NCBI GenBank assembly: GCA_947589355.1
Contig: CANPZC010000010.1
Location: 1-64,000, forward strand
Direction of reading: 5' to 3'
Source: an uncultured Clostridia bacterium
Lineage (GTDB): Bacteria > Bacillota > Clostridia > Oscillospirales > Ruminococcaceae
Length of the DNA: 64,000 bases
The notes beneath the pieces were generated by a model. It did not search any database. It had not been told where the DNA came from and saw only the letters and a program-made list of their open reading frames with translations. This document shows positions 15,904 through 24,422 of the stretch, in pieces. Both the position numbers and the translations under genes were made by a program. Position 1 is the stretch's first letter, and the number at the start of each line of letters is the position of its first letter.

Positions 15904-15945
15904 AAAGCGTATTCCCCTCCAATTCGATTTTATCAAATATATATA

Positions 15946-15974
15946 ATTATATACCACTGAAATTGCCATGTCAA
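15946..15974 (-). promoter_or_regulatory. Promoter of the MacB-like exporter gene
   Basis: On the minus strand TTGACA (15974-15969), 17-base spacer, TATAAT (15951-15946). Confidence 0.8.
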
Positions 15975-16061
15975 GCAAGTTTTGAAACTTTCACATATTT
16001 TCGTACCCTGCTATAAAATTATTGTTTCCCACAGGCTCAAAATTGACAAATCGCACACAGA

Positions 16062-16094
16062 AAAGCCCCCACATATAAATGTGAGAGCTTTCCC
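16062..16094 (-). terminator. Terminator of the zinc-ribbon protein gene
   Basis: AAAGC....ACAT pairs with ATGT....GCTTT around an ATAA loop, with a T-run on the minus strand. It is about 35 bases beyond the stop codon at 16127. Confidence 0.7.
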
Positions 16095-16126
16095 GTTTTG
16101 TAGCTGTTTATATATGCGCGCGTGTA

Positions 16127-18031
16127 TTACGCGGCTTGTGAAGAACTGTCGTCTGTCTTAGATGAACTATCATCGGCTTTAGAAGAACTGTCATCAGCCT
16201 TTGATGAGCTGTCGTCAGCCTTTGATGAACTGTCATCAGGCTTGCTTTCAACAGGCGTTTCGGTAGCTGTGCCGCCAACATTCAGGCTGGTTATAACTTT
16301 GCCATCAGCCTTGTTGCTGTCGCTGTTTACATACTCGTCAATAAGCTCCTGCTTGTTCTGCGATACATAGTAATTAGTGAAGTAATCGTCATATTTAAGC
16401 TCTCCGTCCTCTACATACGCGGAATCAGCTTCATCAAGAATATAGAACGTTATGTCCTTGCTTGCGCCGTCAATAGTGCAGCTTGTTTCAACCACCAAGA
16501 ACTGATACAACTTGTTAGAGCTGTTAGCAGCATCTTTCGGCGCTGCAAGATATGTCTCGCCGGGGGCTATAGACTTTATCTTTGCTATCTTGCCGTCAAC
16601 GCTGTAATCAAACGCCCTTGAACCTGCAAGATACGCGCTGTCCTCGCTGTCGTTTATCTTCTCTATCAGGCTTTCATACAGCGTATTGCAGTCAATTTTC
16701 GTAACTTCGCTCAGGTCGTTTATGTAGTGAGGCGCAGTATCTTCAATGGTAAATTCTTTGGTAACTTCTTCGCTTGCCAGCTTGTATCCCTTGTTTGCAA
16801 ATTCATCTTCGCTCCAGTAATCAACAGTCGCAGTAACAGTAAAGGTGTCGCCAATGCCAAGACCGTATCTGTCGTCTATATCAAAGTATATGTAATTTCT
16901 TATGATCTCCGAGCAGTTGTCGGTATTTACCGAAACGTCAAGGTCAGGCGCAACGCCCGAATAAGTTATCTCTACTCCCTCAAACGGGTCAATAGTCTCC
17001 AACTCTTTAAGTCCCTCAACAGTGAAGTCCTTGCTCATAGCGTTTTCGTCATAGGTGTAGTATTTATCCTCGTAAGTGAAATATCCGTCTTCAAGATACA
17101 TATAGCATTCAGCTTCTACAGTAACAGTGTCACCGTTAGAAAGGTCATTGCTATAGCTATCATCGCTTGTTATGTAGAACCAGTTCTTCTCATACTCAGA
17201 AAGCGCATCAGTGTTTATCTTCATTTCGCCCCTGCCGTCAGCGCCCTCGAACGTTACCGTAACTTTAGAAAGCGGATCGAGCACTTCAGCTTCTTTAAGA
17301 CCCTCTACAGTTATGGTAAACTCGGTGTTTTCAAGCTTTATGTTCTTGTCTTTCAGCTTGTCTTCCTTGTATTTTACCTTGATGTTTATCGTGTCGCCGT
17401 TTTTAAGGTTCTTGAGCTTATCCTCGTCTACCTTTAATTCAACAACATCGATAAGCTTCGACTGTGCCTTTCTTATATCGCTCTTGGAATCGAACTTAGT
17501 CCATGCATCTTTGAAGTCCTTGTCGTCATCGTCAAGCAGCCACTTTGAAGCCAGCGAATTTGCAAATCCCTCGTAATCATAATCATCATAGTATTTTGAT
17601 TCTCTGAACTTACTTTCAAACGACTGGTCTTTAGACATGATGTTGTCGGGCGTCGCAAGAAAAACATTAGCAGTCGCCTTGCCGTCAATGCCGCTGTAAG
17701 ATACATAAACCAGGTCTTTGCAGTCTATCTTCTGATACTTTGTCAAAGATACTATTACAGAAACCACAACTATCACCAGTATCACAGCCGCCGCAGCAAT
17801 GGCAGATATAATGCCTATCTTTTTCTTCTGCTCGGGAGACATAGCCGCCAGCTTTTCACCCATAGCCCCTATCGGCGAACCGTCTGAAACGGGCGCAGTC
17901 GGTGAAGCAGGTGTCTGCGGTGCAGAAGTTTCAGCAGGTGCAGCAGTTTCGGGCTGTTTAGCTCCGCACTCTTTGCAGAACATAGCCTTGTCGTCAAGCT
18001 GCGCGCCGCAGTTTGCACAGAATTTGCTCAT
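16127..18031 (-). CDS. Zinc-ribbon, single-pass membrane protein with extracellular repeat domains
   Basis: 634 residues from the ATG at 18031 (GGAGG eight bases upstream). Order: zinc ribbon FCANCGAQLDDKAMFCKECG (four Cys); Pro/Ala-rich linker; membrane helix IGIISAIAAAAVILVIVVVS near residue 80; then an extracellular part containing several copies of a beta-type repeat introduced by 'DPLSKVTVTFEGADG', 'DPFEGVEITYSGVAP' and similar. The C-terminus is a low-complexity tail of SSSKADD units (16148-16250), a minisatellite prone to length change. The zinc ribbon would be cytoplasmic. No specific function is recognised. Confidence 0.8.
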   Translation of the reverse strand: MSKFCANCGAQLDDKAMFCKECGAKQPETAAPAETSAPQTPASPTAPVSDGSPIGAMGEKLAAMSPEQKKKIGIISAIAAAAVILVIVVVSVIVSLTKYQKIDCKDLVYVSYSGIDGKATANVFLATPDNIMSKDQSFESKFRESKYYDDYDYEGFANSLASKWLLDDDDKDFKDAWTKFDSKSDIRKAQSKLIDVVELKVDEDKLKNLKNGDTINIKVKYKEDKLKDKNIKLENTEFTITVEGLKEAEVLDPLSKVTVTFEGADGRGEMKINTDALSEYEKNWFYITSDDSYSNDLSNGDTVTVEAECYMYLEDGYFTYEDKYYTYDENAMSKDFTVEGLKELETIDPFEGVEITYSGVAPDLDVSVNTDNCSEIIRNYIYFDIDDRYGLGIGDTFTVTATVDYWSEDEFANKGYKLASEEVTKEFTIEDTAPHYINDLSEVTKIDCNTLYESLIEKINDSEDSAYLAGSRAFDYSVDGKIAKIKSIAPGETYLAAPKDAANSSNKLYQFLVVETSCTIDGASKDITFYILDEADSAYVEDGELKYDDYFTNYYVSQNKQELIDEYVNSDSNKADGKVITSLNVGGTATETPVESKPDDSSSKADDSSSKADDSSSKADDSSSKTDDSSSQAA

Positions 18032-18085
18032 ACTTATTACCTCCAAAAATAATAAAAGTTTTAATCAATTTCGTCCGTTAAATAT

Positions 18086-18114
18086 ATTTTACTACAGTAA
18101 ACTAAATAAGTCAA
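18086..18114 (-). promoter_or_regulatory. Promoter of the zinc-ribbon protein gene
   Basis: Minus strand TTGACT (18114-18109), 17-base spacer, TAAAAT (18091-18086), about 55 bases before the start codon. Confidence 0.65.
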
Positions 18115-18236
18115 GCATTTTCGCCGCCTTTTACGCAATTATTGTATAATATGCCGATAGCGCACCGCCTTTTAGCCTTTATATATGTATGATATTTACT
18201 TTTATGAATATGCCTTGGTCTTTCCCCCGTCCGCAG

Positions 18237-18265
18237 TTGACATTCGGGCGGCATTGTGGTATACT
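18237..18265 (+). promoter_or_regulatory. Strong rightward promoter, probably once serving ddl-murI
   Basis: TTGACA (18237-18242), 17-base spacer, TATACT (18260-18265). No gene follows directly: a composite repeat begins at 18331 and the next gene is ddl at 19237. Confidence 0.7.
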
Positions 18266-18330
18266 AATTATAATTATGTAAACTTATGGAATATAAATAT
18301 AAAAACAACTATACATTGTATTACTTTTAT

Positions 18331-19187
18331 ATTTTGCGCTTACGCGCAGCGCAGGAGCGCGTTCACCGCCCCAACTTTATTTTGGTTTTCTTTTCATTTT
18401 GAGTGTGCTAATGTTTTTGTGCGCTCCTAATCGAGGGGGAAACCACAGGGATTATAGGGGGTAAATAAGACCGGCAGGGCGCGCGTTTTACCCCCTACCC
18501 TAAGGTTTCCCCCTCGAGCTTCCTCTTCCTTATCCACACCCTCGAACACGCGCTGAGCCTTGGTGGTATTTCGCGACCTCTTCACTCGGAACTTCGTTGC
18601 TTTGTGGAGGAGGCTAAAGAGATAAATACGCATCGGTTTCGTTTGCAAGGCAAAAGAGGTCAGTAGTGCGGGAATTAGACTTGCAACGTACTGCGGAAAA
18701 ATATATTTTCATATCAACCACAACTATATATTCCCCCCCAAAAACCTCAGTCTACCCCCACGCTGCTGGAAGAATATTCTGCCAGCTACTCTCTGTCGGA
18801 GAGGTTTGTGGGTGGGTGAAAAAACATCTAATTCACATACTATCTGCGTTGGTACATAAAAATTTTGGTATCTTGACAGGGATTACAGCTTTGATATTAA
18901 ACGCACTGTGCAAAAGAATTATGGTTTCAGAATATGCGAGCCATCGAGCATATTCTGAAATCGGCGACCCCATAATGTCGCCGAAATAATTTGCACTTGA
19001 TACGAAGTATCAACGTGTGCATTGCTGGCTTGGAGGCTTAAGCCGACAAGACACTGCGTGAGCCGCACCTTAACTCTAAACTCTTCATTATTCATTATTC
19101 ACTATTCACCACACTTGACCGCCTGCTTTGCAGTCGTTCAAGTGCAGAAGAACCCTCTGCGAGGCTTCTTCCCATTCATCTAATTCT
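18331..19187 (+). mobile_element. Composite repeat element (modules A-B-D) with a nested insertion
   Basis: The left end TTTTGCGCTTACGCGC resembles the terminal repeat of the other copies. Module A (to about 18700) contains the long hairpin CGAGGGGGAAACC/GGTTTCCCCCTCG (18431-18516) and GGGGGTAAA/TTTACCCCC. Module B has the AGAATATTCT palindrome at 18765-18786. Module D (19060-19187) has ATTCATTATTCACTATTCACC and the hairpins ACTTGAC/GTTCAAGT and GAAG/CTTC. Compared with the copy at 44175, about 190 extra bases lie between B and D (18866-19060). The right terminal repeat is lost. Reading frames inside are not convincing genes. Confidence 0.7.
18873..19013 (+). ncRNA. Candidate structured small RNA nested in the repeat
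   Basis: TTGACA (18873-18878) and TATTAA (18895-18900, spacer 16) would start transcription near 18907. From 18908 the sequence folds into a three-way junction: outer stem GTGCAA...ATTAT (18908-18922) with ATAATTTGCAC (18986-18996), inner hairpin TTTCAGAATATGC/GCATATTCTGAAA (18925-18960) and inner hairpin TCGGCGAC/GTCGCCGA (18961-18984). A further hairpin TTGATAC-GAA-GTATCAA follows (18997-19013). There is no T-run. It could instead be a DNA-level structure of a small mobile element. Confidence 0.45.
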
Positions 19188-19236
19188 GCTGCAACACTCA
19201 TTCATAAATATATACAAAGAAACCGGAGGCATTGAA

Positions 19237-20307
19237 ATGGCAAAGAAAAGAGTCGCAGTGATATTCGGCGGAAGATCAAACGAGCACGATATTTCGCTCA
19301 TTTCCGCATCGTATATCATAAACAACATTCCTCGCGACAAGTACGAAGTAATTATGGTGGGCATCACCAAAAAAGGGCGCTGGCTGCACTATATCGGCAG
19401 CGTCGAGGAAATAAAAAACGGCAAGTGGGTAGAGCACAGTGACAACGTGCCCTGCATTCTCAGCCCCGATCCCCTAGATCGAGGCTTCATCGAGACCATG
19501 CCCGACGGCGAGGTAAGCAGACTGAAAGTAGACTGTATCTTCCCTGCCCTGCACGGCAAAAACGGCGAAGACGGCTCAATACAAGGGCTCTTCCAGATGT
19601 CTCAGATACCCTACGTCGGCTGCGATATGCTCTCATCAGCATGCTGTATGGATAAAGAGTTCGCGCACAGAATACTCGAAAGCGGCGGCATAAAAATGGC
19701 GAAATGGCTGCCCGTGCGCCTGCGCGACCTCGATAAACTTGACAAACGCTGCGATGAGATAGCACAGCAGCTGAAATTCCCCATGTTCATAAAACCCTCA
19801 AGGTGCGGCTCGTCTGTCGGCATCTCAAAAGCATACGATGTAAAAGGGCTGCGCGAGGGCATTAAGACCGCATTTTCGCACGATACCAAAGTTCTCGTTG
19901 AGCAGGGTATAGACGGCGTAGAGTGCGAATGCGCCGTTATGGGCAACGATAAGCTCACCGTTTCCACCGTCGGCGAAATAATGCCTGCCAACGATTTTTA
20001 CGACTATGAAGCAAAGTATACCGTGCCGCAGGAGCAGACCAAAATACCTGCCACATTCGGCAAAGATGTTATAGAAAAAATACGCGATACCGCCGATAAA
20101 GCATACCGCCTGATAGGCTGCGAGGGTCTTGCCAGAGTTGACTTTTTCTACACCAAGGACGGCGAAGTGGTTTTGAACGAGATAAACACCATGCCCGGTC
20201 ACACGCCGATAAGTATGTACCCCAAGCTTATGGAAAACACCGGTATGCCGGCGCAGGAGGAAATGGACAGACTTATCACCCTCGCCTTTGAAAGGACACA
20301 GCTATGA
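19237..20307 (+). CDS. ddl: D-alanine--D-alanine ligase
   Basis: 356 residues, normal for Ddl, which joins two D-Ala with ATP for peptidoglycan precursor synthesis. Motifs: VIFGGRSNEHDISLISA at the N-terminus, FIKPSRCGSSVGISK, ATP-grasp region VLVEQGIDGVECECAVMG, and ARVDFFYTKDGEVVLNEINT with GHTPISMYPKL. The omega-loop residue is Tyr-like by context, which fits D-Ala-D-Ala and not D-Ala-D-Lac activity, though I cannot fix it. An ACCGGAGG site precedes the ATG. It overlaps murI by 4 bp. Confidence 0.95.
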   Translation: MAKKRVAVIFGGRSNEHDISLISASYIINNIPRDKYEVIMVGITKKGRWLHYIGSVEEIKNGKWVEHSDNVPCILSPDPLDRGFIETMPDGEVSRLKVDCIFPALHGKNGEDGSIQGLFQMSQIPYVGCDMLSSACCMDKEFAHRILESGGIKMAKWLPVRLRDLDKLDKRCDEIAQQLKFPMFIKPSRCGSSVGISKAYDVKGLREGIKTAFSHDTKVLVEQGIDGVECECAVMGNDKLTVSTVGEIMPANDFYDYEAKYTVPQEQTKIPATFGKDVIEKIRDTADKAYRLIGCEGLARVDFFYTKDGEVVLNEINTMPGHTPISMYPKLMENTGMPAQEEMDRLITLAFERTQL

Positions 20308-21122
20308 CAGCGGCTAACAGACCTATAGGCGTGTTCGATTCGGGCATCGGCGGTCTTACCTGCCTTAAAGAACTTAAAGAGCTTCTGCCGCATGAAGATA
20401 TAGTCTACCTCGGCGATACAGCGCGCGTGCCTTACGGTACTAAAAGCCGCGAAACAATAGCAGGCTATGCACGGCAGGATATAGCCTTTCTTAAAAAATT
20501 CGATGTAAAACTTGTGCTAGTCGCCTGCGGAACAGTTTCTTCGGTTATGGAAAGCGTTCCGATATTTGACGGCAGCGGCGTTGAAAATTTCAGCGGCGTT
20601 ATATCCCCTGCCGTAAGCGCCGCAGTTAAAGTTACCAAAAACGGCAGAATAGGTGTTATCGGCACGCCTGCCACAGTGCGCAGTCAGTGTTACACAAACG
20701 CTATAAAGGCTATTGACCACGAAATACAAGTCTTTTCAAGGGCTTGCCCGATGTTCGTGCCGCTCGTTGAAAACGGCTATACCGACAGAGAAAACAAAGT
20801 AACTCGCCTTGTCGCAGAAGAATATTTAAGCGAAATGGCAGATGAAAATGTAGATACGCTCATTATGGGCTGTACACACTATCCGCTTTTGAAAGATATT
20901 TTTTCCGATATAATGGGCAGCGGCGTTTCGCTTATCTCACCGGGCGCAGAGGCAGCAAAATATGCGCTTTCACTGCTGACGGAAAAACAACTTCTCAGCG
21001 ATAAGACCTCGGGCGGCTCGTGCAGCCTCTACTGTACCGACAGCGAAGAACTTTTTGCCGACAACGTTGCGGCATTTCTCGGCAGCGATATAAACGCATC
21101 TGTAAAAAAGTGTATTCTTTGA
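20304..21122 (+). CDS. murI: Glutamate racemase
   Basis: 272 residues. MurI makes D-glutamate for peptidoglycan, which fits its coupling to ddl. Motifs: VFDSGIGGLTCLKEL, YLGDTARVPYGTKS, the first catalytic Cys in VLVACGTVSSV and the second in LIMGCTHYPLL. The residue after the first Cys is Gly where most MurI have Asn (ACNTAS); this is unusual, but the rest of the active site is intact. Confidence 0.93.
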   Translation: MTAANRPIGVFDSGIGGLTCLKELKELLPHEDIVYLGDTARVPYGTKSRETIAGYARQDIAFLKKFDVKLVLVACGTVSSVMESVPIFDGSGVENFSGVISPAVSAAVKVTKNGRIGVIGTPATVRSQCYTNAIKAIDHEIQVFSRACPMFVPLVENGYTDRENKVTRLVAEEYLSEMADENVDTLIMGCTHYPLLKDIFSDIMGSGVSLISPGAEAAKYALSLLTEKQLLSDKTSGGSCSLYCTDSEELFADNVAAFLGSDINASVKKCIL

Positions 21123-21140
21123 TAAGGAGCAAACACGCAA

Positions 21141-21599
21141 ATGAATAACAGACCGCAAAGATGTCTGATACATCTCGAAAGCACGCAGCGTGACGGAGAA
21201 GACGTTTCCAGTGTGAAAATAGACAGCGACGGTCAGCTGCTATTGACCGACAGCGGCTGCGAGATAACATACGACGAAATAATGGATCAGTCGTTTGGCA
21301 AAACGCAGGTGCGCATCACCGTCAGCAAGCGTGGGGGCGATACCTATGTTATATTGCAGCGCGGCGTTGGCGGCTCGTCTAAGCTGATACTTGAAAGCGG
21401 CAAACGCCACATGAGCAACTATGTCACACCGTTCGGCGCGCTCAATTTTTACGTTACCACAAGCAATATAAAATACGATTTTGACGGCAGACATCTTACC
21501 CTTGATCTGACCTATACTCTAGAACTCGGAAACGTCGCGGCAGGCGAGTTTTCTATCGCTCTCACCGCCGATATACGAGATACAGCCAAAACCAGATAA
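21141..21599 (+). CDS. DUF1934 (YwiB-like) beta-barrel protein
   Basis: 152 residues. The pattern VSSVKIDSDGQLLLTDSGCEITYDE, then LILESGKRHMSNYVTPFGAL and LTLDLTYTLELG matches the DUF1934/YwiB family, a small lipocalin-like beta-barrel of unknown function, often near cell-wall or aminoacyl-tRNA synthetase genes. It follows murI by 18 bases with an AAGGAG site. Confidence 0.85.
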   Translation: MNNRPQRCLIHLESTQRDGEDVSSVKIDSDGQLLLTDSGCEITYDEIMDQSFGKTQVRITVSKRGGDTYVILQRGVGGSSKLILESGKRHMSNYVTPFGALNFYVTTSNIKYDFDGRHLTLDLTYTLELGNVAAGEFSIALTADIRDTAKTR

Positions 21600-21624
21600 A
21601 CATATTTTTGAAAGGAAATGAAAA

Positions 21625-22566
21625 ATGGACGACAGTCAAATACCGCGAGGCAGCGCGCTGCCACCACTTATGACAGCCGAAAAAGCAGGCGTTATCACCA
21701 CTCTGGGCGAGCCCTGCGAACCTTTCGGCGAACTCAGCTTTTTTAAGATGACCGATGTTTTTTACGATAAGGCTTATGCACTCGATGAAGAGGGCTGCGA
21801 ATTTTTCCTGCTTGAGGATATGACATCTCTTGCGGAAATTCGTGCCGCAACTTTCGCCTGCCGCAGACTTGAAAAACCGATAGTCGCGGTTTTAGATGCC
21901 AAAGATGAAGACATTGAAACTATGGGCGGCGCAGAGCTTGCGTTTCTTATTTCTCTGCAAAATATCGGCGTTTCCGCTCTGTGTATACGCTGCGGCGACA
22001 GTGAGCATTTGAACGAGCTTTTCACGCAGCTTTACCCCTACAGCCGCATACCGCTCATGGCAAAGCTTTATGCAGGCAAAGTAAAGGTGCAAATCTTGCG
22101 GCAGCTTATTTCAAGCGGCGTAGATATGTTTGACTGCCGCGAAATAACACAGGCTGAAATGCAGGTCGCAGCGGTCGAACTTCGCCGCATAGGTGAGCGC
22201 GCGCAAAAGGAAGATATATCTTTCGTTGCCGCAAACGAGGAGCAGGCGTTCTTTCTCAGCCCCGAAAGCATGACCTTTTCGCCGCTTATAGATATAGAAT
22301 GCGATATGGCGACCGAGCTTGTAGACCTTGAAGATGAATCTTACGACTGCATAAGCATAATAATAACAGAATTTGACGACGGTTTTCGTTTCAGCCAGAA
22401 TATGCACTATCTTTCAAGACCCATAATGTTCACTACCGAAAATCCCGAGGCTCTGCGAATGGCTTTGCAGTATTACAACGGCAGAGCGCTCGTTGATTCA
22501 AAATGCGGCATTGACGAAGAGACCCTTGAAAGCATAGCAAACGATATGGGTGCAATAATTTATTAG
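21625..22566 (+). CDS. Degenerate MetH-like homocysteine methyltransferase-derived protein
   Basis: 313 residues. GCEFFLLEDMTSLAEIRAAT and LISLQNIGVSALCIRCGDS match the TIM barrel of the homocysteine S-methyltransferase domain of methionine synthase. ENPEALRMALQYYNGRALVDS matches the pterin-binding domain that follows it in MetH. The zinc-binding GGCCGTTP motif is replaced by DMFDCREIT, and the first strand region is missing, so at most one zinc ligand of the pair remains. Methyltransferase activity is unlikely. It is intact as a reading frame and sits in a tight gene string, so it is probably a repurposed protein and not a dead gene. Confidence 0.65.
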   Translation: MDDSQIPRGSALPPLMTAEKAGVITTLGEPCEPFGELSFFKMTDVFYDKAYALDEEGCEFFLLEDMTSLAEIRAATFACRRLEKPIVAVLDAKDEDIETMGGAELAFLISLQNIGVSALCIRCGDSEHLNELFTQLYPYSRIPLMAKLYAGKVKVQILRQLISSGVDMFDCREITQAEMQVAAVELRRIGERAQKEDISFVAANEEQAFFLSPESMTFSPLIDIECDMATELVDLEDESYDCISIIITEFDDGFRFSQNMHYLSRPIMFTTENPEALRMALQYYNGRALVDSKCGIDEETLESIANDMGAIIY

Positions 22567-22578
22567 GGCGGTGTGAGT

Positions 22579-23202
22579 ATGTTCAACAAAAAAGGACTTA
22601 TAAAAATTTCGACTCTGCTTATGGCTGCGCTTGTGATACTCGCCGTGGCTGTAGTAGTTTTTCAGTACAAACAATTGGACTACATCTTCCACGGTAAAAT
22701 GGTAGCGGCAACTGTGGTCGAAGATCTAGGCGGCGACAAAGTGAAAGTTGTCTATGCCAGCGACGGCGGCGAGGAAATATTCGCAAAAGCCATAGTCAAG
22801 CAAAATATCGCAAAAGGCGATAGGCTGAATCTCTACTACAGTAAAAAACACACCGACGTGCTCTACCAGATTCCCAGCCGTTCGATGATAATAATGTTCG
22901 ATGTCGTTCTGCTTTTCGTAGAATTTTTAGGCTGGTCGCTCGTCATGCGTATGCTCAAAAAGCTTCGCAAGTATAAAAAGCTCGAGAAAAAGGGCATAAA
23001 AACGCAGGCAACAATAACGTCCGTAAAAAACACCAGCGGCGTTCTGGGCGCGGATATAGAGTTTACAGATGCAAGCGGCAATAAGCGCACAACGGTCTAC
23101 TACCCCACCAGCGACATACCGAATGTGGGTGAAAGTTTGGACATCATCTATTACATCAAGCGCACAGGCAAAATAGTTTTCATAGTACCCAAGGACGAAT
23201 AA
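22579..23202 (+). CDS. DUF3592-like membrane protein
   Basis: 207 residues from the ATG at 22579; a GTG two codons earlier is the alternative. There are two hydrophobic segments, one near the N-terminus (LLMAALVILAVAVVVFQY) and one central (MIIMFDVVLLFVEFLGWSLV). Between and after them are beta-rich soluble parts, GKMVAATVVEDLGGDKVKVV and IKTQATITSVKNTSGVLGAD, each resembling the DUF3592 strand pattern. Function unknown. Confidence 0.65.
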   Translation: MFNKKGLIKISTLLMAALVILAVAVVVFQYKQLDYIFHGKMVAATVVEDLGGDKVKVVYASDGGEEIFAKAIVKQNIAKGDRLNLYYSKKHTDVLYQIPSRSMIIMFDVVLLFVEFLGWSLVMRMLKKLRKYKKLEKKGIKTQATITSVKNTSGVLGADIEFTDASGNKRTTVYYPTSDIPNVGESLDIIYYIKRTGKIVFIVPKDE

Positions 23203-23204
23203 AC

Positions 23205-24422
23205 ATGAAAAAGGAAGTAATTTTAAGGATAGCGGCGGTCGCGTTTTTCGGCGCGGCCTGCCTTTTCTGTATCTATAAGACCGACAAAGCCGTTGATGCC
23301 GTAAGGTTCGTATCATCGGCGTTTTTTCCTATTGTGATAGGTCTTGCTGCTGCCTTTATAGTTAATATTCCTATGTCGGCGCTGGAGCGCCTTTATATCC
23401 GCATTCGCGCAGGCAGCAAAAAAGACAAGACCAATAAAAAGGACAGCAAAACGAAAGGCAAAAAGTCCAAACTTACGGACAAACAAATCACACTTTCCGA
23501 AAACGAGCAAAGAATACTTCGCTCGTGCAGCATCACTTTAACAGTGCTTCTCATCGCGGGCGTGATAGCATTTGTGCTTTTCCTTGTTATTCCCGAACTT
23601 CGCAGCAGTATGTCTTCCCTCGGCGATGCAGCCGCCCGGCTGCCCGAAAAACTCTCTCAGCACCGCGGCGACATCGAAGAGTTTTCACCCACCCTCGCTT
23701 ATTATATCTTCGATTACGATAAATCCCAGCTTGCCGAACGGATAGCAAACTGGGCTGTCAAAGGCTCGCCGCTAGCTATCGACCTTGCGTTTCTTATAAT
23801 AAAGTCCGCCGCCATGCTGGTGTATTATATCATAGCGGCGTTCATAATAATGGTAAGCGTTTTGAAAGAAAAAGAGCGAATAATGGCGCAAACTAAAAAA
23901 TTCCTCGCCGCGCATTTCAACTGTGTAAAACTAGAGCGCGTCTTCAAAGAGCTGCGAAACATCTCCTCGATCTTTTCAAGCTTCATAACAGGTCAGTGCC
24001 TCGAAGCCTGCATTCTCGGTCTGATGTTTTTCGTCTCCATGACGGTGCTGCGTTTTCCCTATGCCATAGTCGTAAGCTCGCTCATCACCGTATCTGCTTT
24101 AATACCTATCTTCGGCGCGTTCATAGGTCTTGCAGTCGGCGTGGTGCTTATAGTAATAGTATCGCCCGTAAAAGCCGTCTGGTTTGTAGTCCTGTTTTTT
24201 GTACTCCAGCAGCTCGAGGGCAATCTCATTTACCCCAGAGTCGTTGGCAGTTCGGTAGGTCTCCCACCCCTGTGGACACTTCTGGCAGTAATAATCGGCG
24301 GCGATATGTTTGGCATCATGGGCATGATATTCTTTATCCCCGTGTTCTCCGTAATTTATTCCGCCCTTTCAAGAATTGCTAACACTCGCAAAGGAGGCAA
24401 GCGTAAAATTGAAAGTACCTGA
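23205..24422 (+). CDS. AI-2E family transporter (PerM/YtvI-like)
   Basis: 405 residues with about eight membrane segments. Family features are the C-terminal FPYAIVVSSLITVSALIPIFGAFIG region and LEGNLIYPRVVGSSVGLPPLWTLLAV. A Lys-rich cytoplasmic insert (about residues 70-100, KKDKTNKKDSKTKGKKSK) separates the first helices. Members export small molecules or act as Na+/H+ antiporters; the substrate here is unknown. It starts two bases after the previous stop and overlaps the next gene by 14 bp if that begins at the TTG. Confidence 0.9.
   Translation: MKKEVILRIAAVAFFGAACLFCIYKTDKAVDAVRFVSSAFFPIVIGLAAAFIVNIPMSALERLYIRIRAGSKKDKTNKKDSKTKGKKSKLTDKQITLSENEQRILRSCSITLTVLLIAGVIAFVLFLVIPELRSSMSSLGDAAARLPEKLSQHRGDIEEFSPTLAYYIFDYDKSQLAERIANWAVKGSPLAIDLAFLIIKSAAMLVYYIIAAFIIMVSVLKEKERIMAQTKKFLAAHFNCVKLERVFKELRNISSIFSSFITGQCLEACILGLMFFVSMTVLRFPYAIVVSSLITVSALIPIFGAFIGLAVGVVLIVIVSPVKAVWFVVLFFVLQQLEGNLIYPRVVGSSVGLPPLWTLLAVIIGGDMFGIMGMIFFIPVFSVIYSALSRIANTRKGGKRKIEST

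Noticed and set aside
18666-18989. 107-codon frame in the 18.3-19.2 kb repeat
   Set aside because: It spans a repeat module and the perfect hairpins of the nested insertion; no ribosome site and no recognisable pattern.
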